Source: Candidatus Ribeiella danica (GTDB lineage: Bacteria; Chloroflexota; Chloroflexia; Chloroflexales; Roseiflexaceae). From it: DNA of 64,000 bases. This document shows positions 32,530-39,830 of this stretch, in pieces (within the stretch, counting starts at the first letter, position 1; each line of letters opens with the position of its first letter). Location: assembly GCA_016717335.1 (NCBI GenBank), contig JADKFS010000002.1, positions 558,001 through 622,000 of the forward strand, written 5' to 3'. The translations under genes were made by a program, and so were the position numbers. Below the pieces are notes generated by a model. The model was not told where the DNA came from. It worked only from the letters and a program-made list of their open reading frames with translations, and searched no databases.

Positions 32530-33237
32530 ATGAGCGGTGAGACTATTCTGATCGTGGACGACGAGCAGACGATCGTCGAGGTTGTCACGCTCTATCTGCA
32601 GCGCGAGGGCTTCCACGTGCTGACCGCCGCCGACGGCCGCGCGGCGCTCCAGGTGGTCGAGCAGCGGCGGCCCGACCTGGTGGTGCTCGACCTGATGCTG
32701 CCGGGGCTGGGCGGGCTCGATGTGACGCGCCAGCTGCGCGCCGGCGGGGCGCTGCCAATCATCATGCTCACAGCGCGCGGCGAAGAGGCCGACCGGGTGG
32801 TCGGGCTAGAGCTAGGCGCCGACGACTACGTCACCAAGCCCTTCAGCCCGCGCGAGCTGGTCGCGCGCGTCAAGGCCGTGCTGCGCCGCACGCGGCCCGA
32901 GGCGCCGGCCGCGCCAGCCGAGTCGAGCGTCCTGGCGATCGGCGGGCTGCGGCTCGACACGCCCGCGCGCAGCGTCACGCTCGACGGCCAGCCGATCAGC
33001 CTGACCGTGCGCGAGTTCGACCTGCTGCAGTTCCTGATGCGCCACCCCGGCCAGGTGTTCACCCGCGAGCAGCTGCTCGACAACGTCTGGGGCTACACCT
33101 TCGCCAGCGACATGGGCACGGTCACGGTGCACATCCGGCGGCTGCGCGAGAAGATCGAGCGCGACCCGGCCAACCCGGTGTTCCTGCAGACGATCTGGGG
33201 CGTGGGCTATAAGCTCGAGCGCCCCACACCATTGTAG
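32530..33237 (+). CDS. OmpR-family response regulator
   Basis: The 235-residue protein has a receiver domain with acidic pair VDDE, phospho-acceptor in VVLDLMLPG, TAR and KPFSPREL, followed by a winged-helix DNA-binding domain (EFDLLQFLMRHPGQVFTREQ, then VWGYTF and TVTVHIRRLREKIE). It is a standard phosphorylation-dependent transcription factor. Partner is the histidine kinase 15 bases downstream. A TTGTAGATTGAAGATTG heptamer cluster lies between the two genes. Confidence 0.95.
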   Translation: MSGETILIVDDEQTIVEVVTLYLQREGFHVLTAADGRAALQVVEQRRPDLVVLDLMLPGLGGLDVTRQLRAGGALPIIMLTARGEEADRVVGLELGADDYVTKPFSPRELVARVKAVLRRTRPEAPAAPAESSVLAIGGLRLDTPARSVTLDGQPISLTVREFDLLQFLMRHPGQVFTREQLLDNVWGYTFASDMGTVTVHIRRLREKIERDPANPVFLQTIWGVGYKLERPTPL

Positions 33238-33256
33238 ATTGAAGATTGTAGATTGG
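33233..33256. repeat. Heptamer cluster (GTAGATT)
   Basis: TGTAGATTGAAGATTGTAGATTGG: the repeat spans the response-regulator stop and supplies the TTG start codon of the kinase. Confidence 0.7.
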
Positions 33257-34569
33257 TAAGTAATCGCTCAAGTACGCTCAGGCGCTCGCTCGCCCCGTTC
33301 GTCCTTGGCCTGCTGATCGCGCTGGGGCTGGCGCTGCTGCTGGCGGTCGGCTGGCTGGGCGTGCGCGGCCGGGATATGGTCGAGCTGACGCGCTACCTGC
33401 TCGGCTCGGGCGTGATCTCGCTCGGCCTCGGCGCGCTCGGGATGGCCTGGTTCCGGCGCGCGAGCGCGCGCCTGTGGATCCAGGTGACGGTGACCTACAC
33501 GCTCGGCATCGTCGTCGCGCTTCTGAACATCTTCCTGACGGCCCAGCTGATGTTCATCTCCAGCGACCACGACCTGCCGCTGCTCATCCTGCTGCTGCTG
33601 TTCGCCGCGGCCGTCTCGCTGGCGCTCGGCTACGCGCTGGCCCACGCGCTGGCGCGGCGGGTCACGGCCCTGCACCAGGGCGCGCGCGCGCTGGCCGGCG
33701 GCGACCTGCGGGCGCGCGTGGACGAGGCGGGCGGCGATGAGCTGGCGGCGCTGGCGGCCGAGTTCAACCGCATGGCTGCGCAGCTGGCCGCCGCAGCAGA
33801 CGAGCGCGCCCGCCTTGAGACGGCCAGGCGCGACTTGATCGCGGCGATCTCGCACGACCTGCGCACCCCGCTGGCCTCGCTGCGGGTGATCGCCGAGGCG
33901 CTCGCCGACGGGATGGTGGATGACCCGGCCACCACGGCGCGCTACCTGGCGACGATGCGCGGGCAGATCGGCCACCTGAGCGGCCTGATCGACGACCTGT
34001 TCGAGCTGGCGCAGATCGACGCGGGCGCGCTGCGGCTGGAGCTGCAGCGCGCCGCAATAGCCGACCTGGTGAGCGATACGATCGAGGGCATGCGGCCGCA
34101 GGCCGCCGCGCGGGGAGTGCTTCTGTCGGGCAGCGTCGCGCCGGGCCTCGCGCCCGCGTGGATCGCCCCGCAGAAGATCGAGCGCGTGCTGTACAACCTG
34201 GTCGGCAACGCGATCCGACATACCCCTACGGGCGGGTCCGTGGCAATTACCGTTCGGGATATTGCAGATTGCAGATTGCAGATTGCGGATTGGGTCGCGC
34301 CAGAGTCGCAATCTGCGATCGTCGTCGAGGTCGCCGACACCGGCGAGGGCATCGCGCCCGAGGATCTGCCGCGGATCTTCGAGCACTTCTACCGCGGCGA
34401 GAAGTCGCGCTCGCGCGCGACGGGCGGAGCCGGGCTCGGCCTGGCGATCGCGCGCGGGATCGTCGAGGCGCACGGCGGCCGGATCTGGGCCGAGAGCACC
34501 CTCGATCAGGGCACCTGCGTCCGCTTCACCCTGCCGCTCCGGCCGCTTGAGGGGCGCGCGGCGGTGTAA
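33253..34569 (+). CDS. Membrane sensor histidine kinase
   Basis: The 438-residue protein has an N-terminal hydrophobic helix (residues 15-36), further membrane helices at about 48-66, 78-98 and 108-128, a HAMP-like linker, the H-box AISHDLRTPLASL, the N-box LYNLVGNAIRHTP, DTGEGIAPEDL and GAGLGLAIARGIVEAHGG. It should phosphorylate the upstream regulator. The start appears to be TTG at 33253. Between the N-box and the G1 box, about 20 residues (IADCRLQIADWVAPESQS) are encoded by an ATTGCAG heptamer palindrome, an in-frame insertion into the ATPase domain near the lid. Confidence 0.93.
   Translation: MVSNRSSTLRRSLAPFVLGLLIALGLALLLAVGWLGVRGRDMVELTRYLLGSGVISLGLGALGMAWFRRASARLWIQVTVTYTLGIVVALLNIFLTAQLMFISSDHDLPLLILLLLFAAAVSLALGYALAHALARRVTALHQGARALAGGDLRARVDEAGGDELAALAAEFNRMAAQLAAAADERARLETARRDLIAAISHDLRTPLASLRVIAEALADGMVDDPATTARYLATMRGQIGHLSGLIDDLFELAQIDAGALRLELQRAAIADLVSDTIEGMRPQAAARGVLLSGSVAPGLAPAWIAPQKIERVLYNLVGNAIRHTPTGGSVAITVRDIADCRLQIADWVAPESQSAIVVEVADTGEGIAPEDLPRIFEHFYRGEKSRSRATGGAGLGLAIARGIVEAHGGRIWAESTLDQGTCVRFTLPLRPLEGRAAV
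34258..34318. repeat. Heptamer palindrome inside histidine kinase gene
   Basis: Three tandem ATTGCAG units plus ATTGCGG face TCGCAATCTGCGATC. Translated in frame within the kinase ATPase domain. Confidence 0.85.
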
Positions 34570-34629
34570 GACCCTCCATGCATCCGCTGCCTGGGGTAGA
34601 TCAGTAAGGGCTGCACCCTTCCTGATACT

Positions 34630-34851
34630 GATGACATGCGTCATCCCGCATGTTACAAACCCCACCCCCTGCCCCCGCCCCTGCCAGGGGCGGGGGTTCT
34701 TTTTCGTGGTTGTGGCGCGGCGGCTTTGCCGCCGCGCCACAACCACGAACGATCTCCCCCGCTCCCTGCGGGGAGCGGGGGGCGGGGGGTGGGGGATGGC
34801 ACGACAAAGCGAGATTGCCGAATTGGAACATGTGGGATGAATCATGTCATC
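34630..34851. mobile_element. R2-family MITE, copy a
   Basis: The ends GATGACATGCGTCATCCCGC (plus ATGTT) and AACATGTGGGATGAATCATG (plus TCATC) are inverted repeats of about 25 bp with four mismatches. Inside are CCCCGCCCCTGCCAGGGGCGGGG, split by a loop, and a 43-nt perfect hairpin with 20-bp arms, CGTGGTTGTGGCGCGGCGGC (34705-34747). Related copies are at 55959-56176 and, inverted, at 59240-59394. No coding potential. The 34570-34984 gap is otherwise empty apart from a promoter-like site. Confidence 0.82.
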
Positions 34852-34903
34852 GGCGCCGCAGGCGTACAGTATTTGTGAACATAAACTGGAGGTTTTGTAA
34901 ACA

Positions 34904-34931
34904 TTGAAAGCATAGGCGCGTATGCTATACT
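34904..34931 (+). promoter_or_regulatory. Possible promoter
   Basis: TTGAAA (34904-34909), 16-base spacer, TATACT (34926-34931), about 55 bases ahead of the small hydrophobic protein. Confidence 0.5.
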
Positions 34932-34984
34932 CTGAGCACCACCCATTCGCCAACACGGGCGCTTGCCTATCGCGGGAACGCACA

Positions 34985-35320
34985 ATGGTCGACCCACCCG
35001 ATCTCGCACGCAGACCCAGACTGTACCGCGTGTGCCGCGGCGTGGCCATCAGCACGGTTGCCGCCTGCCTGCTGGGCGATCTGGCGCTGCGGATGCCGGC
35101 GGCGCTGCTGTGGCATGCGCTGCCAAGCGCGGCGCCATCGACGGCGGCGCTGCTGATCGGCGCGATCGCACTGGCGGGCGGCTGGCTGGCCCGCAGCGCG
35201 TGGCGCGCGCAGCCGCAGGGCGCCGCCATCGACGCGCAGTGGTGGATGGCGCTCTTTCCGGCGCTCGGCCCGGCCGCCGGCGGATTGGGCGCGGATGTGG
35301 ACGGCCAGGATGCCGACTGA
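34985..35320 (+). CDS. Small hydrophobic protein of unknown function
   Basis: A 111-residue frame from ATG 34985 with two probable membrane helices (about residues 20-45 and 55-75, AALLIGAIALAGGWLA). It follows a plausible promoter. I recognise no family and the ribosome binding site is weak, so this could be a recent or spurious frame, though high-GC codon bias is compatible with coding. Confidence 0.45.
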   Translation: MVDPPDLARRPRLYRVCRGVAISTVAACLLGDLALRMPAALLWHALPSAAPSTAALLIGAIALAGGWLARSAWRAQPQGAAIDAQWWMALFPALGPAAGGLGADVDGQDAD

Positions 35321-35501
35321 GTGAGTCCGGCCGTGCGCGACCCTGAGAGACTATGTGAAAGGTAACCACCAAGGCGCCAAGCCCGCATGGTTCTGATGCC
35401 GGCAAGCCCTTGGGATCACATCCTTCAACCCTGATTCTGCGTGTCTTGGTGGCAAAAAGGGCTGCTCAGACAGGCTCTGAGACGCGCGGCCCGTGAGTCC
35501 T

Positions 35502-35927
35502 TCAGATTGGGCCCATCCCTTCATCCGCTGCCTCGACGATCCGCAGCAGCTCCTCGTGCGTTGGCGCATCGCCACGGGCCCGCCACCAACGATAGTACCA
35601 GCGGATGTTGTTACGAAACGCCTCGAGCACCTCGTCCTCAGTCAGCCCGGGGACCTTCTCGCGCAGCAGCTCGAGCACCAGCGGGCGCTCGCTGTCGGGC
35701 ACCTCGGGGATGCTGGATAGGATTCGCTCGGCGCGCAGCAGAAACAGCTCGCGCTCGATCGTCGGGAAGGTATCCTCGATTTGCCGAATATTGCCGAGGT
35801 AGCAGATCGTCCGCTGGCGAGGGTTGTTGTCGTCGTCGCGGTAGCTCTCGACCAGGTAAGCATCGTGAAAGGCCACATTGGCCGTGGTGGCATTCTTGTG
35901 CTTGCGGACAACCCAGCGAATGTACAT
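35502..35927 (-). CDS. Unknown protein resembling an IS1634-type transposase N-terminus
   Basis: The 141-residue protein starts MYIRWVVRKHKNATTANVAF and has YLVESYRDDDNNPRQRTICYL shortly after. That opening resembles the first 50 residues of IS1634-family transposases (MYIR..RKHK...LVESYR...RQR). No DDE catalytic core follows. Instead the rest is a charged helical region ending in DEGMGPI, so this is either a domesticated N-terminal DNA-binding piece or an independent family. The 35321-35501 stretch has no gene. Confidence 0.7.
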   Translation of the reverse strand: MYIRWVVRKHKNATTANVAFHDAYLVESYRDDDNNPRQRTICYLGNIRQIEDTFPTIERELFLLRAERILSSIPEVPDSERPLVLELLREKVPGLTEDEVLEAFRNNIRWYYRWWRARGDAPTHEELLRIVEAADEGMGPI

Positions 35928-36010
35928 GGCGCCCCTCGATAACAGGCCGTGCGAATGTCCTCAGTAGTATAGCCGAAACAATCGAAAAGCAAAACGTGCA
36001 GAGTAGGACT

Positions 36011-37204
36011 ATGCAGCAAGGCGAGCGCTACGACATCATTATTGTGGGCGGCGGGCCGGCCGGCCTGGCCACCGCATTGCACCTGGCCCAGCGCTACCCC
36101 AGCCTGGCCGCGCGCACGCTGATCCTCGAGGCCGCACAGCACCCGCGCCGCAAGATCTGCGGCGGCGCGGTGACCTTCCACGGCGAGGAGCAGCTGCGCA
36201 CGCTGGGGCTATCGCTCGACGTGCCCGCGGCCGCCGTGCACCGGCTGCGGTTTCGCTTCATGCGGCACGCGTTCGTGACCGACTGCCACGACGTGATGCG
36301 CGTCGTGCAGCGCGACGACTTCGACGCGGCGCTGGCCGAGGTGGCGCGGCGGCGCGGGCTAGCGATCCACTGCGGCGAGCGGCTGATCGAGCTGCGCCCG
36401 GCGCCCGGCGGGGTGGAGCTACGTACCAACGCGGCGACCTACCGCGCCCGCGTCGTCGTGGGCGCCGATGGCGCAAACAGCGTGGTCCGGCGTGAGCTTG
36501 GCCTGCGCGGCGCGCACGGGATCGCGCGGCTGCTGCGGGTGATGACGCCGGTCGACCAGCGGTCGGCGGCGGAGTTCGCCGACCAGTCAGCGCTGTTCGA
36601 CTTCTCTTGCGTCGCCGACGGCATCCAGGGCTATATCTGGGATTTCCCTTGCTTCGTGCACGGCCAGCCCTACCTGAACCGCGGCATCTTCGACAGCCGG
36701 ATCGCGCCCGGCCCGCGCGGCGACCTGAAGGCCGCCTTCGCGGCCGGACTCGGGCAGCGCGGTGTGTGCTGGGATGACGTCCGGCTCGAGGGTCACCCGG
36801 TGCGCTGGTTCGACCAGCGCGCCACCTTCGCGCGGCCGCACGTGCTGCTGGCCGGCGACGCGGCCGGGGTCGACCCGCTGTTTGCCGAGGGGATCTCCTA
36901 CGCGATCGAGTACGGGATGATCGCGGCCGACACGATCGGCGAGGCCTTCGAGCGCCAGGACTGGTCGTTCGACGACTACCGCCCCCGCATCCTCCAGCAT
37001 AGCCTGGGCCGCGCGCTGTCGCTCAGAGTGGCAGTCGCGCGGCGGCTCTACGGCTCGCGCCAGGGCCTGATGTGGGATCTGTTCTGGCGCCTGGCGACCG
37101 TCGCCCCGACCTGGATGAACCGCAGCGTCGGCAGCTTCCTCGGGGTCCTGCCTTCGCGCCGCGCGATGGACCAGCCGCGACACGTCTCCCCCGCCAACAA
37201 CTGA
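36011..37204 (+). CDS. Geranylgeranyl reductase-family FAD oxidoreductase
   Basis: The 397-residue protein opens with IIVGGGPAGLATALHLAQ, then KICGGAVTFHGEEQL, VVGADGANSVVRRELG and LLAGDAAGVDPLFAEGISYA. This is the order of the geranylgeranyl reductase/BchP-like group of the p-hydroxybenzoate hydroxylase fold. Members reduce isoprenoid chains of chlorophylls, menaquinones or lipids; no pigment genes are adjacent, so lipid or quinone modification is as likely. The start at 36011 is the first one that fits the Rossmann motif; the upstream in-frame region is not conserved-looking. Confidence 0.9.
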   Translation: MQQGERYDIIIVGGGPAGLATALHLAQRYPSLAARTLILEAAQHPRRKICGGAVTFHGEEQLRTLGLSLDVPAAAVHRLRFRFMRHAFVTDCHDVMRVVQRDDFDAALAEVARRRGLAIHCGERLIELRPAPGGVELRTNAATYRARVVVGADGANSVVRRELGLRGAHGIARLLRVMTPVDQRSAAEFADQSALFDFSCVADGIQGYIWDFPCFVHGQPYLNRGIFDSRIAPGPRGDLKAAFAAGLGQRGVCWDDVRLEGHPVRWFDQRATFARPHVLLAGDAAGVDPLFAEGISYAIEYGMIAADTIGEAFERQDWSFDDYRPRILQHSLGRALSLRVAVARRLYGSRQGLMWDLFWRLATVAPTWMNRSVGSFLGVLPSRRAMDQPRHVSPANN

Positions 37205-37252
37205 TTCAGGCTGCTGCCCGACGAGCCGCGCCACCCTACAGCCGGGCCGGGC

Positions 37253-37395
37253 TCACTGTTTGTCCTCAAGCGGCACCAGCCGCTCGCGCAGCGCCAGCAG
37301 CGCCGCCTGCGTGCGATCCTGCAGGTGCAGCTTCGAGAGGATGTTGCTCACGTGAGTCTTCACCGTGCGCTCGCCGATGATCAGCGGAAATATCT
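37253..37395 (-). pseudogene. Relic of a NarL/LuxR-type regulator (HTH C-terminus only)
   Basis: The minus frame ending at 37253 encodes IIGERTVKTHVSNILSKLHL followed by QDRTQAALLALRERL, which is the end of a LuxR-type helix-turn-helix. The receiver domain and the first HTH helix are missing. Homology stops at the edge of a GGAAGAC repeat palindrome (37405-37470), so the 5' part has been deleted or replaced there. It has no start of its own. Confidence 0.75.
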
Positions 37396-37404
37396 TCCTG
37401 GTTC

Positions 37405-37470
37405 TGGACGGAAGACGAACGACGGAAGACGGCAGGTATTCGTCCCCCGTCGTCGGTCTTCCGTCAAGCG
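37405..37470. repeat. Heptamer palindrome (GGAAGAC/GTCTTCC)
   Basis: GGACGGAAGACGAACGACGG on the left faces GTCGTCGGTCTTCCGTC on the right. It sits at the broken end of the LuxR relic. Confidence 0.8.
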
Positions 37471-37560
37471 AACCCGATACGAACGTCCGCAGATGTGTAC
37501 TAGAGTGGTGATTGCTCGTTGGAGCAGGCCCGGGCCCTCCACAAGATCGGTCGCCAAGCG

Positions 37561-38319
37561 CTACGCCATATCGCGCCGCTGGAACAGGTAGGCCGCGACG
37601 CCGAGCGGAACGATCACGTAGGCCAGCGCCACCAGCAGGCTGGGCAGCAGGCCGACCGGCGCCGTCTGGCCGGCCAGGTTCGCCCCCAGCATCGACATGG
37701 CCACGTTGAACGAGACCAGCTTGAGCCCGCCAGGCAGCAGCTGGGCCAGCACCACGTCGACGATCATCCAGACGATGCCGGCGATGATCCCGCTGACCGA
37801 CGACCGGCCGATCACCGCGCCCATCACGCCGAGCGTGCCCGCGACCAGCGGCATCACCGCGCTCAGCCCGACCTGCATCAGCACGGCACCCAGCGGCAGA
37901 TCCACCGCGGCGGCCGGCGGCAGCACGTCCCCGAACAGAAAGCCGAGCGCCTGCGCCCAGGCCGGCAGCACGACCGTGGCGATCAGCAGGGCCAGGGCCA
38001 GCACGATCCACTTGCTGAGGATGAACGCGGCGCGGCCAGGCCGGCGCGTCAGCAGGTTCTTCCAGGTATCGAAGCCATACTCGCTGCCCACCAGCGTCGC
38101 GCCGAACACGATCATCATCAGCCCGCCGAGCTGGGTGAGCACCTGCGCGCCCATCAGCAGCCCGCTCGGGTAGGCGAACGACGGCACATCCTCCGTCGGG
38201 GGCGCGAAGATCGCCACGCCCAGCACGAGGGCGATCAGCGCCGCGCCGATCGCCAGCATCACCCAGCCCATCGCGCGCTTGCGCGTCTTCAGCAGGTCGG
38301 ATCGAAGAATAGATATCAT
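37561..38319 (-). CDS. ABC-2-type transporter permease
   Basis: The 252-residue protein has about six hydrophobic helices after an N-terminal amphipathic start (MISILRSDLLKTRKRAMGW), with the ABC-2 pattern FGATLVGSEYGFDTWKNLLTRRPGR between helices 2 and 3. It pairs with the ATPase gene 38 bases upstream on the same strand, forming an exporter or drug/bacteriocin-resistance system of unknown substrate. A GTG start four codons earlier (38331) is possible. Confidence 0.9.
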   Translation of the reverse strand: MISILRSDLLKTRKRAMGWVMLAIGAALIALVLGVAIFAPPTEDVPSFAYPSGLLMGAQVLTQLGGLMMIVFGATLVGSEYGFDTWKNLLTRRPGRAAFILSKWIVLALALLIATVVLPAWAQALGFLFGDVLPPAAAVDLPLGAVLMQVGLSAVMPLVAGTLGVMGAVIGRSSVSGIIAGIVWMIVDVVLAQLLPGGLKLVSFNVAMSMLGANLAGQTAPVGLLPSLLVALAYVIVPLGVAAYLFQRRDMA

Positions 38320-38344
38320 GATTTGGTGCACCTTTGTTTACAAC

Positions 38345-38381
38345 GACTGACTACCGACTACCGACTACCGACTACCGGCGC
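38345..38381. repeat. Heptamer array (GACTACC)
   Basis: Four tandem GACTACC units between the ATPase and permease genes; they encode the ATPase C-terminal residues (VVGSR) and its stop. Confidence 0.85.
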
Positions 38382-39329
38382 CAGCTTCAGCGAGGCCGCC
38401 CGATCGCCCGCGGCCCCCGGCGCGCCGTTGCCGGTCAGCTGCAGGAACAGCTGCTCCAGCGACGAGCGCTGCGGCGTGACCTGGAAGACCTGCGCGCCGG
38501 CATTGACCAGCGCCGCAGTCAGCTCGGGCGCGCGCTCGGGCGCCAGGTCGATCGTGGCGGAGCGCGGCCCACGCTCCTCGGCGCGGGCGCCCATGCGCTC
38601 GGCGACCTGCCGCACGAGCGGCAGCGGGTCGGCCTCGACCAGCAGCGTCGCGCTGTGCTGGGTCAGCTCGGCGACCGTGCCCTGAGTCACGAGCCGGCCG
38701 CGATCGATGATCGCCACCTCCGCGCAGACCTGCTCGACCTCGTGCAGCAGGTGGCTGGAGAGGAAGATCGTGTGGCCGCTCGCGCCGAGCCGGCGGATCA
38801 GCTCGCGGATCTCGACCGTGCCGGCCGGGTCGAGGCCGTTGGTCGGCTCATCGAGAAAGATGATCTTCGGGTTGTTCAGCAGCGCGGCGGCGATCGCCAG
38901 GCGCTGCTTCATGCCCAGCGAGTAGGTCTTGACCTTATCGCCGGCGCGCTCGCCCAGGTCGACCAGGTCGAGCACCTCGGCGATCCGGGGCGCCCGCTCG
39001 TAGCCGCCTGCGCGCGCCAGGGCGCGCAAGTTGTCGCGACCCGACATGTAAGGGTAGAACGCGGGCGACTCGACGATCGCCCCGACGTGCGGCAGGATGG
39101 CCGCCTGCTCGGCGGCGATGTCGTGCCCGAGAATCCGGCCGCCGCCGCTGGTCGGGCGGATCAGCCCCAGCAGCATACGGATCGTCGTAGTCTTGCCGGC
39201 GCCATTCGGGCCGAGGAAGCCAAACACGGCGCCCTGCGGGATCGCAAGGCTGATATTGTCGACGGCTCGGCGCGCCCCGAACTGCTTGGAGAGGCCGAAC
39301 GTCTCGATCGCCAGTGACTGATTAGGCAT
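38358..39329 (-). CDS. ABC transporter ATP-binding protein
   Basis: The 323-residue protein has Walker A GPNGAGKTTT, the Q-loop region, signature YSLGMKQRL, Walker B IIFLDEPTNGLDP and the H-loop SSHLLHE. The C-terminal DUF4162-like extension (residues of about 225-310) is typical of drug or bacteriocin exporters. Start at 39329 (MPNQSLAIETFGL) is chosen over the longer frame. The tail is encoded by a GACTACC repeat array. It drives the permease encoded next. Confidence 0.94.
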   Translation of the reverse strand: MPNQSLAIETFGLSKQFGARRAVDNISLAIPQGAVFGFLGPNGAGKTTTIRMLLGLIRPTSGGGRILGHDIAAEQAAILPHVGAIVESPAFYPYMSGRDNLRALARAGGYERAPRIAEVLDLVDLGERAGDKVKTYSLGMKQRLAIAAALLNNPKIIFLDEPTNGLDPAGTVEIRELIRRLGASGHTIFLSSHLLHEVEQVCAEVAIIDRGRLVTQGTVAELTQHSATLLVEADPLPLVRQVAERMGARAEERGPRSATIDLAPERAPELTAALVNAGAQVFQVTPQRSSLEQLFLQLTGNGAPGAAGDRAASLKLAPVVGSR

Positions 39330-39614
39330 GGTTTCGCTCCTGGTTTCGCTCGCCGCAGCTGTCGCACGAACGCGTGCTGTTGATGGCTTTATTCTAGGCC
39401 GATCCCCACCGCGGCGCGTCGTCGGGTGGAACGAGCCGCACCCTGCAAAATCCACCAGGGCGTATCCGACCAAAGGCCGAGACATTCACACGCTCGATAC
39501 GCGAATCGTGGCGTCAATCGTCGTTGAGATCTCTGAGAACGACGGCCGCTTGCCGTAGACGACAGAGCCGGCCACGATTGGATCAAGATCGCACACGCGC
39601 GAGGAGCACCATCA

Positions 39615-39704
39615 ATGAACACCTACGACCTAGCCGATGACGCTTCCGGGAGCGATTGCCCCGATCACGGCCCCTACGCCGACGACGACTGCCCCAAGTG
39701 CTAA
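39615..39704 (+). CDS. Putative 29-aa cysteine-rich miniprotein
   Basis: A short frame, MNTYDLADDASG then SDCPDHGPYADDDCPKC and stop. Cys15, His18, Cys26 and Cys29 give a C-X2-H-X7-C-X2-C zinc-ribbon-like spacing, which is unlikely to arise in a random 29-residue frame. GAGGAG lies 9 bases ahead of the ATG. It is unlisted by usual length cut-offs. The 39330-39614 gap upstream holds nothing else I can call. Confidence 0.5.
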   Translation: MNTYDLADDASGSDCPDHGPYADDDCPKC

Positions 39705-39830
39705 TACCAAGCAGCGGTGAGGGCAATCGCGTCCAGATGGCATCTGGAAAACCTACGCATCACTGCACAAATAAAACACCCCTGCCAGCGGGCAGGGGGG
39801 AGAGATCTGGGGATCGAACAGCAAGGAGCG

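Noticed and set aside
33268..35388. 706-residue minus frame opposite the histidine kinase
   Set aside because: It crosses an R2 element and repeats and has no motif; the opposite strand encodes the kinase.
37253..38011. 252-residue minus-strand protein
   Set aside because: Only its last 45 codons resemble a LuxR HTH; the rest is the shadow of the permease gene and a repeat.
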